Assembly: GCA_045614365.1 (NCBI GenBank)
Contig: JAZLCV010000162.1
Span: 1 to 19,781 of the forward strand
Reading direction: 5' to 3'
DNA: 19,781 bases
Origin: SIG480 sp045614365
Lineage (GTDB): Bacteria > Bacillota > Clostridia > Oscillospirales > JAAYXM01
Shown here one piece after another: positions 1-7,968 of the stretch (the first letter of the stretch is position 1; every line of letters begins with the position of its first letter). The notes beneath the pieces are model-generated. The model was not told the DNA's origin. It ran no database searches and saw only the letters and a program-made list of their open reading frames with translations. Position numbers and translations under genes: made by a program.

Positions 1-200
1 AATTTTGTATGTTTTGTTTTGTGGCGGAATTTTTTCATTCCGAAATATGCCCCCACTGCACCGAAACACACTGCGCAGAGGATGAGCGTTTTTTCGGATA
101 TACGCCATGCGTTTTTCTTCGCCTTCCACTTGTCAATTCCGTAAAGAAGAAAAACGGCAAAGTTCCATATTATATATGCAAAAAAAAGATAATTATTCAT
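1..200 (-). CDS. DUF1294 family small membrane protein (partial, C-terminus beyond window)
   Basis: The minus strand from the ATG at 200 stays open to the left edge, giving 66 codons. The product starts MNNYLFFAYIIWNFAVFLLY, a hydrophobic helix. It continues with GIDKWKAKK, then WRISEKTLILCAV, then a second hydrophobic stretch, and ends near FRHKTKHTK. The pattern YGIDKWxA, WRIxEKTL and FRHKTKH is the DUF1294 signature as I know it, and the visible part covers most of that small family's length. Function is unknown; it is expected in the cell membrane. Its start overlaps the end of rluD by 8 bp, so translation is probably coupled to it. Only the last residues are missing. Confidence 0.85.
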   Translation of the reverse strand, partial: MNNYLFFAYIIWNFAVFLLYGIDKWKAKKNAWRISEKTLILCAVCFGAVGAYFGMKKFRHKTKHTK

Positions 201-1098
201 AGCTTTTCCTCAATTTGCGCAGAATTTCCTCAAAATAATCCGGAAGAGAAGATTCAAAATACATTTCCTTTCCGGTGGACGGATGCACAAAGGTTACATT
301 TTTTGAGTGGAGACACTGCCCCGCAAGTCCGAGCTTATCGCGCGCACCGTAGACGGAATCCCCGACAACAGGATGGCCGATATGCGACATATGAACGCGG
401 ATCTGGTGCGTGCGCCCCGTTTCTAAAAGGCAGGATGCATATGTAAAGCCGCGATAGCGTTCAAGCACGGTATAGTGCGTTGTGGCATCCTTTGAGTTGC
501 TTTCCGTTACCGCCATTTTCTTGCGGTCGGTTTTATGCCTGCCGATTGGCGCACTTACTGTACCGGTATCGTCACGAAGATTGCCGATAACTACAGTGTG
601 ATACTCACGCCGGACGGAATGAACCTTTATCTGTTCTGCAAGCCCGTTATGTGCGATGTCGTTTTTTGCGACAAGCATAAGCCCGCTCGTATCCTTATCA
701 AGCCTGTGCACGATGCCCGGACGCAGGACTCCGTTTATTGCGGAAAGCCGCTCCCCGCAATGATACATAAGCGCATTGACAAGCGTTCCGTCGGGATTAC
801 CCGCTGCGGGATGGACAACCATTCCGCGGGCTTTGTTGATAACCAGCAAATCGTCATCCTCATACACGATATCCAGCGGAATATTCTGCGGGACAACATC
901 AATTTCGCGTGGCTCGGGAATTGTTACTTCAATTTCATCGCCTGTGCGCATTTTATAATTCTTTTTGAGCGCCGAAACGCCGCCGCTCTCAATGAGAGCC
1001 GCTGCGGCGTTTCTTGTTATATCCAATTTTTGCGAGAGGAACACGTCAAGACGTGTTCCTTCATCACATAATTCTGCCGTAAGGCGAGTTTTATTCAT
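193..1098 (-). CDS. rluD: 23S rRNA pseudouridine synthase, RluA/RluD family
   Basis: This cytosolic enzyme isomerises specific uridines of large-subunit rRNA to pseudouridine. The 301-residue length is usual for the family. Residues 1-60 form an S4-like RNA-binding domain (TRLDVFLSQKLDITRNAAAALI, with a GD before a beta strand). The catalytic domain carries HRLDKDTSG at 131-139, with D134 as the expected catalytic aspartate, and the later motif GRTHQIRVHMSHIGHPVVGD. The ATG start overlaps the end of lspA by 8 bp, and the stop overlaps the start of the DUF1294 gene by 8 bp with the identical sequence. The order ileS-lspA-rluD matches B. subtilis (ylyB). The exact target uridines cannot be told from sequence, and the gene could be named rluA-like. 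Confidence 0.93.
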   Translation of the reverse strand: MNKTRLTAELCDEGTRLDVFLSQKLDITRNAAAALIESGGVSALKKNYKMRTGDEIEVTIPEPREIDVVPQNIPLDIVYEDDDLLVINKARGMVVHPAAGNPDGTLVNALMYHCGERLSAINGVLRPGIVHRLDKDTSGLMLVAKNDIAHNGLAEQIKVHSVRREYHTVVIGNLRDDTGTVSAPIGRHKTDRKKMAVTESNSKDATTHYTVLERYRGFTYASCLLETGRTHQIRVHMSHIGHPVVGDSVYGARDKLGLAGQCLHSKNVTFVHPSTGKEMYFESSLPDYFEEILRKLRKSYE

Positions 1099-1558
1099 CT
1101 TTCTTTTCTACCTTATCATAAAAGAATATTGCGTAGACAAAGAACAGGACCGCACCGACGGTTACGCATATATCTGCGACATTGAAAACCGGGAAATTGA
1201 TAAGCTCAAAATCGAACATATCAACAACCGCACCGCGGAAAACGCGGTCGATAAGATTCCCGAGCGCACCGGAAAGAATCAGCGTGATTCCCCAATTGCC
1301 GAGTCTTGAGCTTATTTTCTTTGCCGAAAGAATATAAATCATAAAGATACACGCGACAATCGGAATAACTGTCAGAAGAAAGGTTTTCCCCTGAAGTATG
1401 GAGAATGCGGCACCGGTGTTTTCAACATAACGCAGATTGAACACACCTTCAATAACCGGTATCTCCCCAAGCGGTCGGAGAGCCTTCACTGCCCACAGCT
1501 TCGTAGCCTGATCAAGTGCCGCAAGGAGCACAACGGTTAAAAACTGAACAATCACCAA
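1091..1558 (-). CDS. lspA: Lipoprotein signal peptidase (signal peptidase II)
   Basis: This membrane aspartyl protease removes signal peptides from prolipoproteins after Lgt has lipidated the lipobox cysteine. The product has 155 residues and four hydrophobic segments. Family motifs are in order: DQATK (16-20), NTGAAFS (47-53), GNLIDR (100-105) with catalytic D104, and FNVAD (125-129) with catalytic D129. The called start is TTG at 1558; a GTG directly after it at 1555 is equally possible, and there is no in-frame ATG near the expected N-terminus. An AAGGGG stretch that spans the ileS stop is the likely ribosome-binding site. The gene lies 9 bp downstream of ileS and overlaps rluD by 8 bp. 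Confidence 0.95.
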   Translation of the reverse strand: MVIVQFLTVVLLAALDQATKLWAVKALRPLGEIPVIEGVFNLRYVENTGAAFSILQGKTFLLTVIPIVACIFMIYILSAKKISSRLGNWGITLILSGALGNLIDRVFRGAVVDMFDFELINFPVFNVADICVTVGAVLFFVYAIFFYDKVEKKDE

Positions 1559-1567
1559 CTTACCGTC

Positions 1568-4339
1568 TTACCCCTTAACAACAGCGGTACAACGCGGGCA
1601 AAGCTCCGGATGCTCCGGATCGGTTCCTGCATTTTCCGAGAAAGTCCAGCAACGCGGGCACTTTACGCCGGGTGCCTTTTCAATTCCTACTAAGATACCG
1701 TCAATTTCACTACCTGCAGCTTCATCCTTTACAACACTTACCGCCGATACAATAAAGAGCTTATCAAGGCCGTCGATTGCATTGATGAAATCATACGCAT
1801 CGCCGTTTGCAGATATTGTAACCTTAGCTTCAAGCGACTTGCCGATTTTCTTCTCCGCACGTGCTTCTTCAAGAGAACGGTTTACACGGTCACGAAGAGC
1901 AGCAACGCGCGCCCACTTCTGTTCAAGAGCTTCATCAAGAACTTCGTTATCAACCTTCGGGATATCGTTGAGCATAACGTTTTCAAGGCGCACGCCGTTA
2001 TGATGCGGCATTGCCTTCCAGATTTCATCACTTGTAAATGCAAGAATCGGAGAAAGGATACGTACAAGGGTATCAAGGATGCGGTAAATAACAGTCTGTG
2101 CACCGCGGCGGGAAGCACCGTCAACACTGTCACAATAAAGTCTGTCCTTGATAACATCAAGGTAGAAGTTGGACATATCTACAACGCAGAAATTGTGTAC
2201 AGCGTGAACAACGGTATAGAACTCATACTTGTCATATGCTTCAATGCAGCGGGCAAGGAGAGAATTAAGACGCGAGAGTGCCCACTTATCCATTTCACAA
2301 AGCTCAGCCGTCGGAACACAGTTGTTCGGGTCAAAGCCTGCAAGGTTTCCGAGGATATATCTTGAAGTATTTCTTATCTTGAGGTAAGTGTCGGAAAGCT
2401 GCTTGAAGATCGCATCAGAGCAACGCATATCCTGACGGTAATCAGCGGATGCCGCCCAGAGACGGAGGATATCCGCACCGTACTTTTCGATGATTTCTTC
2501 CGGAGCAACACCGTTGCCGAGAGACTTGTGCATTGCCTTTCCTTCACCGTCAACAGTCCAGCCATGAGTGAGAACCTGGCGGTACGGAGCCTCGCCGCGA
2601 AGCGCAACAGCTGTGAGAAGCGAGGACTGGAACCATCCGCGGTACTGGTCTGCACCTTCAAGGTAAAGGTCTGCCGGCCAGCACTTGGGAGAATCAAGTT
2701 CCATAGAAGCTATATGAGTGGAACCGGAGTCAAACCAACCGTCGAGGGTGTCGGTTTCTTTAGTGAAATGAGTTCCACCGCAGTGCGGGCAGACATAACC
2801 CTCAGGCATAAGCTCGGAAACATCCATCTCAAACCATGCGTTTGAACCCTTTTCACCGAATATCTTTGAAATTTTCTCAATTGTTGCATCGTCGCAAATC
2901 GGCTTCTCGCACTTTTCACAATAGAAAACAGGAATCGGGAGACCCCAGTGACGCTGACGGGAAATACACCAGTCTGCACGCTCACGAACCATTGATACGA
3001 TGCGGTCATAACCCCATTCAGGGAACCACTGTACCTTGCCGCAAGCAGCAACCGCTTCATCCTTGAATGCATCAACAGAGCAGAACCACTGATCTGTTGC
3101 ACGGAAGATGATCGGTCCCTTACATCTCCAGCAGTGGGGATAGCTGTGAACGATATCTTCAGATGCAAAGAGCGCACCTGATTCCTTCATATCTGCAAGT
3201 ATTACGGGGTTAGACTCTTCAGTCTTCATTCCGGCATATTTACCTGCATAATCCGTATGGCGTCCTGTATCGTCAACCGGAACAACCATCTCCATTCCGT
3301 AACGGCGGCAGGTCTGATAGTCATCAGCACCAAAGCCCGGAGCCGTGTGAACACAACCCGTACCGGATTCCATTGTTACGTAATCTGCAAGAAGCAGACG
3401 TGATGTTTTCGGAAGGAACGGATGGTCTGCAAGCATATTTTCAAAGAATGCACCCGGATGATGGTCGATCACTTCAAATGAATCAAAGCCACCGATTTTC
3501 ATAACCTTGTTTGCAAGAGCCTCTGCCATAATATAATTTTCGCCGTTCGGAGCTTTTACAATTACATACTCCTCGGACGGATTGAGCGCAATTGCAAGGT
3601 TACCCGGAAGCGTCCATATCGTAGTTGTCCAGATAACGAAATAGGTGTTTGAAAGGTCGATACCGGAAAGCTTTCCGAGGTCATCGTTCACCTTAAACTT
3701 TACATATACGGTTGTGCACGGGTCGCCCTTGTACTCAATCTCAGCCTCTGCAAGTGCCGTTTCACATACCGGACACCAGTAAACAGGCTTAAGGCCTTTA
3801 TAGATATATCCCTTCTTATACATTTCACCAAAAATCTTGACCTCTTCAGCCTCAAATTTCGGATCCATTGTGAGATACGGATTTGCCCAGTCACCGAGTG
3901 CACCAAGACGCTTGAACTGATTTCTCTGTACATCGACAAAGTTCTCTGCAAACTTCTCACAAGCTGTGCGGAATTCCGGAATGGACATATGCTTGCGATC
4001 AAGCTTGTTCTGCTTTATAATTGCAGACTCAATCGGCATACCGTGGTTATCCCAGCCCGGAGTGTACGGTGCGGAAAATCCGGATACGTTTTTATAACGG
4101 ACAATGAAGTCCTTTAAGCATTTGTTCATAGCAGTACCCATATGGATGCTACCGTTGGAGAACGGAGGGCCATCGTGAAGAATAAACGGCTCTCTTCCTT
4201 CGTTCTTTTCCATTATCATCTGATAAAGATTATCGTTTTCCCAAGCTGCAAGCATATCCGGCTCACGCTTAGGAAGTCCTGCACGCATCGGAAACTCCGT
4301 CTTCGGCAGGTTAATTGTGCTGTTGTAATCCTGAGACAT
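1568..4339 (-). CDS. ileS: Isoleucyl-tRNA synthetase
   Basis: This cytosolic class Ia synthetase charges tRNA-Ile and edits misactivated valine. Its 923 residues fit the bacterial (type 1) form with a C-terminal zinc finger. The N-terminal signature GPPFSNGSIHMGTAMNK occupies about residues 58-74; its HIGH box reads HMGT (66-69). The editing domain follows (WTTTIWTLPGNLAI). The KMSKS box near residue 602 reads GKAMHKSLGN, so the second lysine is kept but the first is replaced. DQYRGWFQSSLLT is intact. The C-terminus has CPRC and CPRC pairs, which should bind zinc, and there are extra CxxC pairs in the middle. The ATG follows an AAGGGAG ribosome-binding site. Only 41 bp separate it from divIVA, so there is no room for a T-box leader. 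Confidence 0.97.
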   Translation of the reverse strand: MSQDYNSTINLPKTEFPMRAGLPKREPDMLAAWENDNLYQMIMEKNEGREPFILHDGPPFSNGSIHMGTAMNKCLKDFIVRYKNVSGFSAPYTPGWDNHGMPIESAIIKQNKLDRKHMSIPEFRTACEKFAENFVDVQRNQFKRLGALGDWANPYLTMDPKFEAEEVKIFGEMYKKGYIYKGLKPVYWCPVCETALAEAEIEYKGDPCTTVYVKFKVNDDLGKLSGIDLSNTYFVIWTTTIWTLPGNLAIALNPSEEYVIVKAPNGENYIMAEALANKVMKIGGFDSFEVIDHHPGAFFENMLADHPFLPKTSRLLLADYVTMESGTGCVHTAPGFGADDYQTCRRYGMEMVVPVDDTGRHTDYAGKYAGMKTEESNPVILADMKESGALFASEDIVHSYPHCWRCKGPIIFRATDQWFCSVDAFKDEAVAACGKVQWFPEWGYDRIVSMVRERADWCISRQRHWGLPIPVFYCEKCEKPICDDATIEKISKIFGEKGSNAWFEMDVSELMPEGYVCPHCGGTHFTKETDTLDGWFDSGSTHIASMELDSPKCWPADLYLEGADQYRGWFQSSLLTAVALRGEAPYRQVLTHGWTVDGEGKAMHKSLGNGVAPEEIIEKYGADILRLWAASADYRQDMRCSDAIFKQLSDTYLKIRNTSRYILGNLAGFDPNNCVPTAELCEMDKWALSRLNSLLARCIEAYDKYEFYTVVHAVHNFCVVDMSNFYLDVIKDRLYCDSVDGASRRGAQTVIYRILDTLVRILSPILAFTSDEIWKAMPHHNGVRLENVMLNDIPKVDNEVLDEALEQKWARVAALRDRVNRSLEEARAEKKIGKSLEAKVTISANGDAYDFINAIDGLDKLFIVSAVSVVKDEAAGSEIDGILVGIEKAPGVKCPRCWTFSENAGTDPEHPELCPRCTAVVKG

Positions 4340-4380
4340 TCATATAACTCCCTTTACAGTATCGTTTTTATACTTTAAAA

Positions 4381-5166
4381 TTAGTCTTCGCTTTTCATAT
4401 CATAGCTTGTACCGAACTTGAGATTTTCAAACTCGACACGGTGGCGACGACGCGGCTTTTCAGCAGCAGCTTCAAGAGCTGCCATTTCTTCCTCAGTGGG
4501 AATATCACTTTCAAAAGATATTGTATCCGACACTTTTTTCATATCGGCATCTTCATCTTCTTCCGGTTCCTGCACGGGCTCGGCTTCGACGGCCTTTTCC
4601 TGAGCTTGTGCTTCTTCAAGCTTCATCTTTTCTTCAAGCGCCCTTGCTATTTCATCCAGAGTATCCCCCATACGGGAAGACTCAGAAACAACTTCTGTCT
4701 GTGGGATCTCGGGTGCAACTGCGTTCTTAAGTCCGATAAACTTTTCGCTTTCCGCTGCAAACATTGCCGTGATGTTGTCAATAAATTGAGCTGTCTTTGC
4801 TCTTGCATCAAGAAGCTTTTTTTCCTCTGCTTCAACAAGCGCTGTAAGCTCACGGATACGCGCTTTCGCATCGTCGCTTGCATTTGCAAGCATCTCACGG
4901 CTTTTCTTCTCGGCATCCGCAATCATATCGTTTGCCATATTCTGTGCCGTTATAAGAGCCTTTCGCATTGCCTCGTCAACGCTTCTGTAATCCTCTACGG
5001 TATCCGCAAGAAGCTTAAGTTTCTTTTTGAGAACCGTGTTTTCTTTAAAAAGCGTTGTATAATCTTCAGATATCGCAGAAAAAGCCTTGTCAACATCCTC
5101 TGTATCATACCCGCCGAAAACGGCTTTGTCAAATTTAATTTCTTTTAGTTCATTAGGAGTAAACAT
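4381..5166 (-). CDS. divIVA: DivIVA-domain coiled-coil protein
   Basis: DivIVA proteins bind curved membrane at poles and septa and recruit division or sporulation partners. From the ATG at 5166 the protein has 261 residues. It starts MFTPNELKEIKFDKAVFGGY, the DivIVA N-terminal membrane-binding fold, with GGYDTEDVDKAF at about 18-29. A long charged coiled coil follows to about residue 145. The tail is acidic and Glu-rich, then basic (RRRHR) near the end. I chose 5166 over an ATG at 5178 because AGAGGTGA lies 8 bases before it and the family starts close to this point. The neighbours (yggT and sepF upstream, ileS downstream) are the classic divIVA setting. Division versus sporulation role cannot be separated by sequence. 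Confidence 0.9.
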   Translation of the reverse strand: MFTPNELKEIKFDKAVFGGYDTEDVDKAFSAISEDYTTLFKENTVLKKKLKLLADTVEDYRSVDEAMRKALITAQNMANDMIADAEKKSREMLANASDDAKARIRELTALVEAEEKKLLDARAKTAQFIDNITAMFAAESEKFIGLKNAVAPEIPQTEVVSESSRMGDTLDEIARALEEKMKLEEAQAQEKAVEAEPVQEPEEDEDADMKKVSDTISFESDIPTEEEMAALEAAAEKPRRRHRVEFENLKFGTSYDMKSED

Positions 5167-5211
5167 TATCCCCATCACCTCTGATTTTTCTGTATTTCTT
5201 CTATATAATTA

Positions 5212-5478
5212 TCACAGTATTATGCTGCGAATTACATCTATGAGAATGTATGCAACAAGCACCGAAAAGTCAATCGGAATCCCCTGCAGAAAAGGAATTT
5301 TCCATAAAATTTCTCGGATCGGTGCAAGAATCGGCTCTGTGACCGCATAAAGGAACTCACCTATCCCGCCGGTATTCGCACCCGGAAACCACGAAAGAAG
5401 CGCACGCACAATAAACAGAAGCTCATAAACGCGAAGAAACGCGCCTAAAAACCCCCGTATTATATTTATCAAACCCAT
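5212..5478 (-). CDS. yggT: YggT family membrane protein (YlmG)
   Basis: This is an 88-residue protein with two hydrophobic segments, at about residues 3-27 and 66-87. Between them is the family pattern LLSWFPGANTGG and then TEPILAPIREILWKIPF. YggT/YlmG proteins sit in the membrane and are linked to cell division and cofactor or membrane-protein assembly in several lineages, but their biochemical role is not settled. The ATG has a GAGGAA ribosome-binding site 6 bases before it. It lies between sepF (27 bp upstream) and divIVA (45 bp downstream). In B. subtilis the next gene would be ylmH, which is missing here. Confidence 0.92.
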   Translation of the reverse strand: MGLINIIRGFLGAFLRVYELLFIVRALLSWFPGANTGGIGEFLYAVTEPILAPIREILWKIPFLQGIPIDFSVLVAYILIDVIRSIIL

Positions 5479-5505
5479 AATTGTATTCCTCTTAAAAACC
5501 TGATC

Positions 5506-5932
5506 TTAGAAATAGAGACCGTTGTTTTCAAGCTCGTCAATGAGATCGCCCTTAAGGTCAACGTTATAAGGAGTGATAATATATGTGTTGTTTGCAACAC
5601 GCTTGATCTGACCATCGTTTGTATATGCAACACCGCTTAAAAAGTCGAGAATTCTGCGTGCAGCATCCTTGTTGGTAGACTCAAGATTGAGTACAACGGT
5701 GCGCTTTTCCTTAAGATGGTCTGCAATCTCCGTTGCATTTTCATAACGCTCCGGCTACAAGAACAACCTGAAGCTGAGTTGTGGTATGAATGTTCACAAC
5801 TCTGTCGTCACGGCGCGGGGGAACATATGCTTCGCGAACCTTTGCTCTGTCATCGCTCGGCATAAATTCTTCGAACTCATCCTCGTCTTCTTCAACCTTT
5901 GCCCATTCCTTAAACTTTTCCATAAAACCCAT
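5506..5932 (-). pseudogene. sepF: Cell division protein SepF, split by a frameshift
   Basis: SepF binds FtsZ and the membrane, and helps shape the division septum. The ATG at 5932 follows a strong AGGAGGA site. The N-terminus MGFMEKFKEWAKVEED is the amphipathic membrane-binding helix, followed by an acidic linker and the start of the SepF core (TTQLQVVLV). Near 5755 the frame breaks and the first frame stops at 5741 (63 residues). The core resumes in another frame: PERYENATEIADHL, then RTVVLNLES, ARRILDFLSGVAY, and a stop at 5506, 82 further codons. A two-base loss in a C run (GCCCCGG to GCCGG) would explain it and would restore an intact protein of 142 residues. Both halves look conserved, so a sequencing or assembly error is at least as likely as true inactivation. 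Confidence 0.85.
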
Positions 5933-5962
5933 GATAACTTGTCCTCCTGAAATTTATTTCTT

Positions 5963-6004
5963 ATGCTTAAGCCAAGGGGCGTAGACCACTTAAGTCTTAA
6001 GCAT
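5963..6004. repeat. Inverted repeat with three CTTAAG copies in the sepF leader
   Basis: A 9-bp perfect inverted repeat (ATGCTTAAG at 5963-5971, CTTAAGCAT at 5996-6004) has a 24-base loop that holds a third CTTAAG at 5989-5994. It lies in the 88-bp gap between yggS and sepF, about 15 bases upstream of the sepF ribosome-binding site. No T run follows on either strand, so a terminator is unlikely. It could be a leader hairpin or a protein-binding site; its role is unknown. Confidence 0.5.
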
Positions 6005-6020
6005 TTCGACTTCTCTTGGT

Positions 6021-6716
6021 TTAATAATGCCGGGCACCGAATATTCCCGTTCCGACGCGAACCATATTCGCACCGCACAGAATTGCATTCCGGTAATCAC
6101 CGCTCATGCCCATAGACAAAAACTCCATACTAATATTATCGTATTTTTTTGCTCCAATGTCAATAAATAATTGCTTCATTTTTATAAAAAAGCTTTTTTG
6201 TTCTTCATCATCCTCTGAAAATGGGGGTATTGTCATCAATCCGCGCACCCGCACACCCGGCAATTTTGCAATATTCTGAACAAGTGTGTGTGCATTTTCG
6301 ATATCCGCACCGCTTTTGTTTTCCTCACCGCCGATATTTATTTCAACAAGGATGTCCTGAACAATTCCGTGCTTTATGGCGCACTTTGAAATTTCAGCCG
6401 CAAGCTTTTCCGAATTCACGGACTGGATAAGAGAAACCTTGCCGACGATATATTTCACCTTATTCGTCTGCAGTGTTCCTATAAAATGAAGAGGTGCACC
6501 GGTATACGCCCCATCTTCATATTTTTCAAGAAGCTCCTGCACGCGGTTTTCGCCGCAGGCATCAATACCCGCCTCAACAGCCTCGCGGACACGGCATGAT
6601 TCATTCATCTTCGTTGCGGCAACGAGCGTTATGTCCGCACCGGTTCTGCCGGTAAGCCTTGCCGCTTCGTCAATTTCGCGGCGTATATTCTGTATGTTTT
6701 CCGATATTGAGCTCAT
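6021..6716 (-). CDS. yggS: YggS family pyridoxal phosphate homeostasis protein
   Basis: YggS/PLPBP proteins bind pyridoxal 5'-phosphate without known catalysis and keep vitamin B6 and amino-acid pools in balance. The product has 231 residues, the usual single-domain alanine-racemase-like barrel. Lys36 in LVAATK is the expected PLP-binding lysine. Other family motifs are GENRVQE, HFIGTLQTNK, a glycine-rich NIGGEENKSG, GLMTIPP, LSMGMSGDY and VRVGTGIFG. The ATG at 6716 follows AGAGGT, which overlaps the stop codon of the upstream HlyD-like gene (10 bp gap). The place just before sepF is conserved in Gram-positives (ylmE). Confidence 0.95.
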   Translation of the reverse strand: MSSISENIQNIRREIDEAARLTGRTGADITLVAATKMNESCRVREAVEAGIDACGENRVQELLEKYEDGAYTGAPLHFIGTLQTNKVKYIVGKVSLIQSVNSEKLAAEISKCAIKHGIVQDILVEINIGGEENKSGADIENAHTLVQNIAKLPGVRVRGLMTIPPFSEDDEEQKSFFIKMKQLFIDIGAKKYDNISMEFLSMGMSGDYRNAILCGANMVRVGTGIFGARHY

Positions 6717-6726
6717 ATCTTTACCT

Positions 6727-7947
6727 CTATTTTACTATTTTCTTATTTTCTAAACCCTTTGCGGAAACCACTATTTCATCATACAGCAAAAGCGACTTTA
6801 TATCAGCCGTATCGTATGCCGAAACGTAATAGCTGTCCTTTTCGAATATAATGTCCACCGGCTTGAACTTAACCTGAGAATCAATCAGGCAATAAACACC
6901 GTTGACCCCTTTCTCACTGACTCTCAGAGCTTCTCTTGGCACCTTAAGTCCCGAATACGTTTTTATAACCGCGCGAGCAGAGGTTTTCCTCACTTTTGTA
7001 AAGTTCCCGATATGCGTGTTACACTCAAATACAACAAGCACACGTCCGTTTTCGGGATCTGTCAGACGTACAACCTCACCCGTAACCTGAGGAAGCGTTT
7101 TGTCATTGAACTTAAGTGTCATTTCCGCGCCCTCGTTAAAGCGTGCAGCACTTTTTTCATCAACTGTTGCCGCAAAATACCATATATTGCTTGAAACAAG
7201 CTTGCCTACGGCATTTTTGTCAGGCGTTGCATATTTTTCTCCTGTCGAAAGAAACTCCGAAATAGGTGACGTCAGCACAAGTGATGGGGTCATAACTGCC
7301 TCGTACCCATCAGCATATTGAGAAAAGTACCCGGCAGCAGATGCATAAATCCTGCTTTTGACAGTAGCCGCATTTCCAAGCTTTGCACGCTCTGTGCGAA
7401 GCTGCTCGATAACATTCAGAAGCTCTGACTTATCGCGGTAAATATATTCACGCATAAGCGTTGATAGCTTAAGCTCCTCAACGGCGGTATCGATATTCTC
7501 GGAAACAGGCTCCTGCTGCATCCTGACGAGCGATATGGCATATTCGGCAATTCTGTCATTTGCCGCGTTTATATCATAGCTTTCTCCGCTTTGCGAATAA
7601 AGCGCCGTCATTCTTTCTATCTGCTCATCAATATCTGCCGCCTCATGGCTTTTGCGTGCGGCATCCTCATTTGCATAAACAACCGCAACCGCGCTTCCGT
7701 TTGCAACGCGCTCACCCTCATACATATTCATCTCGAGCACACCGGAGCCGTAGTTTTTAACCATCACCCGCTCATCGCGGACAACGAAACCGTCCATCTG
7801 CACGGCATCGTCAACCTCGGTGTATACCGCGCTTACCGTTCTTACCGGGTTATACAGCGCCCGGTATGCCTGATATCCTATGTATGCGCATAGCAAAACC
7901 GTAAGCACAACCGTTATTATTCTCGGAATCATGCTTTCCTTTTTCAT
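6727..7947 (-). CDS. HlyD-like membrane protein, function unknown
   Basis: A 406-residue protein with one N-terminal hydrophobic helix at about residues 9-28, which should anchor it in the membrane with the rest outside. Residues 50-92 look like half of a barrel-sandwich (biotinyl-lipoyl-like) domain: MDGFVVRDE, GSGVLEMNMYEGERV and VAVVYA. A helical, probably coiled-coil part follows (about 95-200), and then beta-rich segments with VPREALR near 340. This is the HlyD or membrane-fusion layout, but no ABC transporter, RND pump or other export partner lies beside it. It sits between hfq and yggS. The start is uncertain: the ATG at 7947 has a weak ribosome-binding site, while the internal ATG at 7932 follows AAAGGA closely. 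The function is unknown. Confidence 0.75.
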   Translation of the reverse strand: MKKESMIPRIITVVLTVLLCAYIGYQAYRALYNPVRTVSAVYTEVDDAVQMDGFVVRDERVMVKNYGSGVLEMNMYEGERVANGSAVAVVYANEDAARKSHEAADIDEQIERMTALYSQSGESYDINAANDRIAEYAISLVRMQQEPVSENIDTAVEELKLSTLMREYIYRDKSELLNVIEQLRTERAKLGNAATVKSRIYASAAGYFSQYADGYEAVMTPSLVLTSPISEFLSTGEKYATPDKNAVGKLVSSNIWYFAATVDEKSAARFNEGAEMTLKFNDKTLPQVTGEVVRLTDPENGRVLVVFECNTHIGNFTKVRKTSARAVIKTYSGLKVPREALRVSEKGVNGVYCLIDSQVKFKPVDIIFEKDSYYVSAYDTADIKSLLLYDEIVVSAKGLENKKIVK

Positions 7948-7968
7948 TGCATCTGTGCCGTAGAGGAA

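Noticed and set aside
9..446. Plus-strand open frame at the left edge
   Set aside because: It lies antisense to the clear DUF1294 and rluD genes and its product has no recognisable family pattern.
4340..4380. T-box riboswitch before ileS
   Set aside because: The gap is too short and contains no stem or T-box consensus.
4441..5148. 235-codon plus-strand open frame
   Set aside because: It is fully antisense to divIVA; the long Lys/Glu-rich coiled coil leaves few stop codons on the other strand. The Phe/Cys/Leu-rich product is what such an artefact gives.
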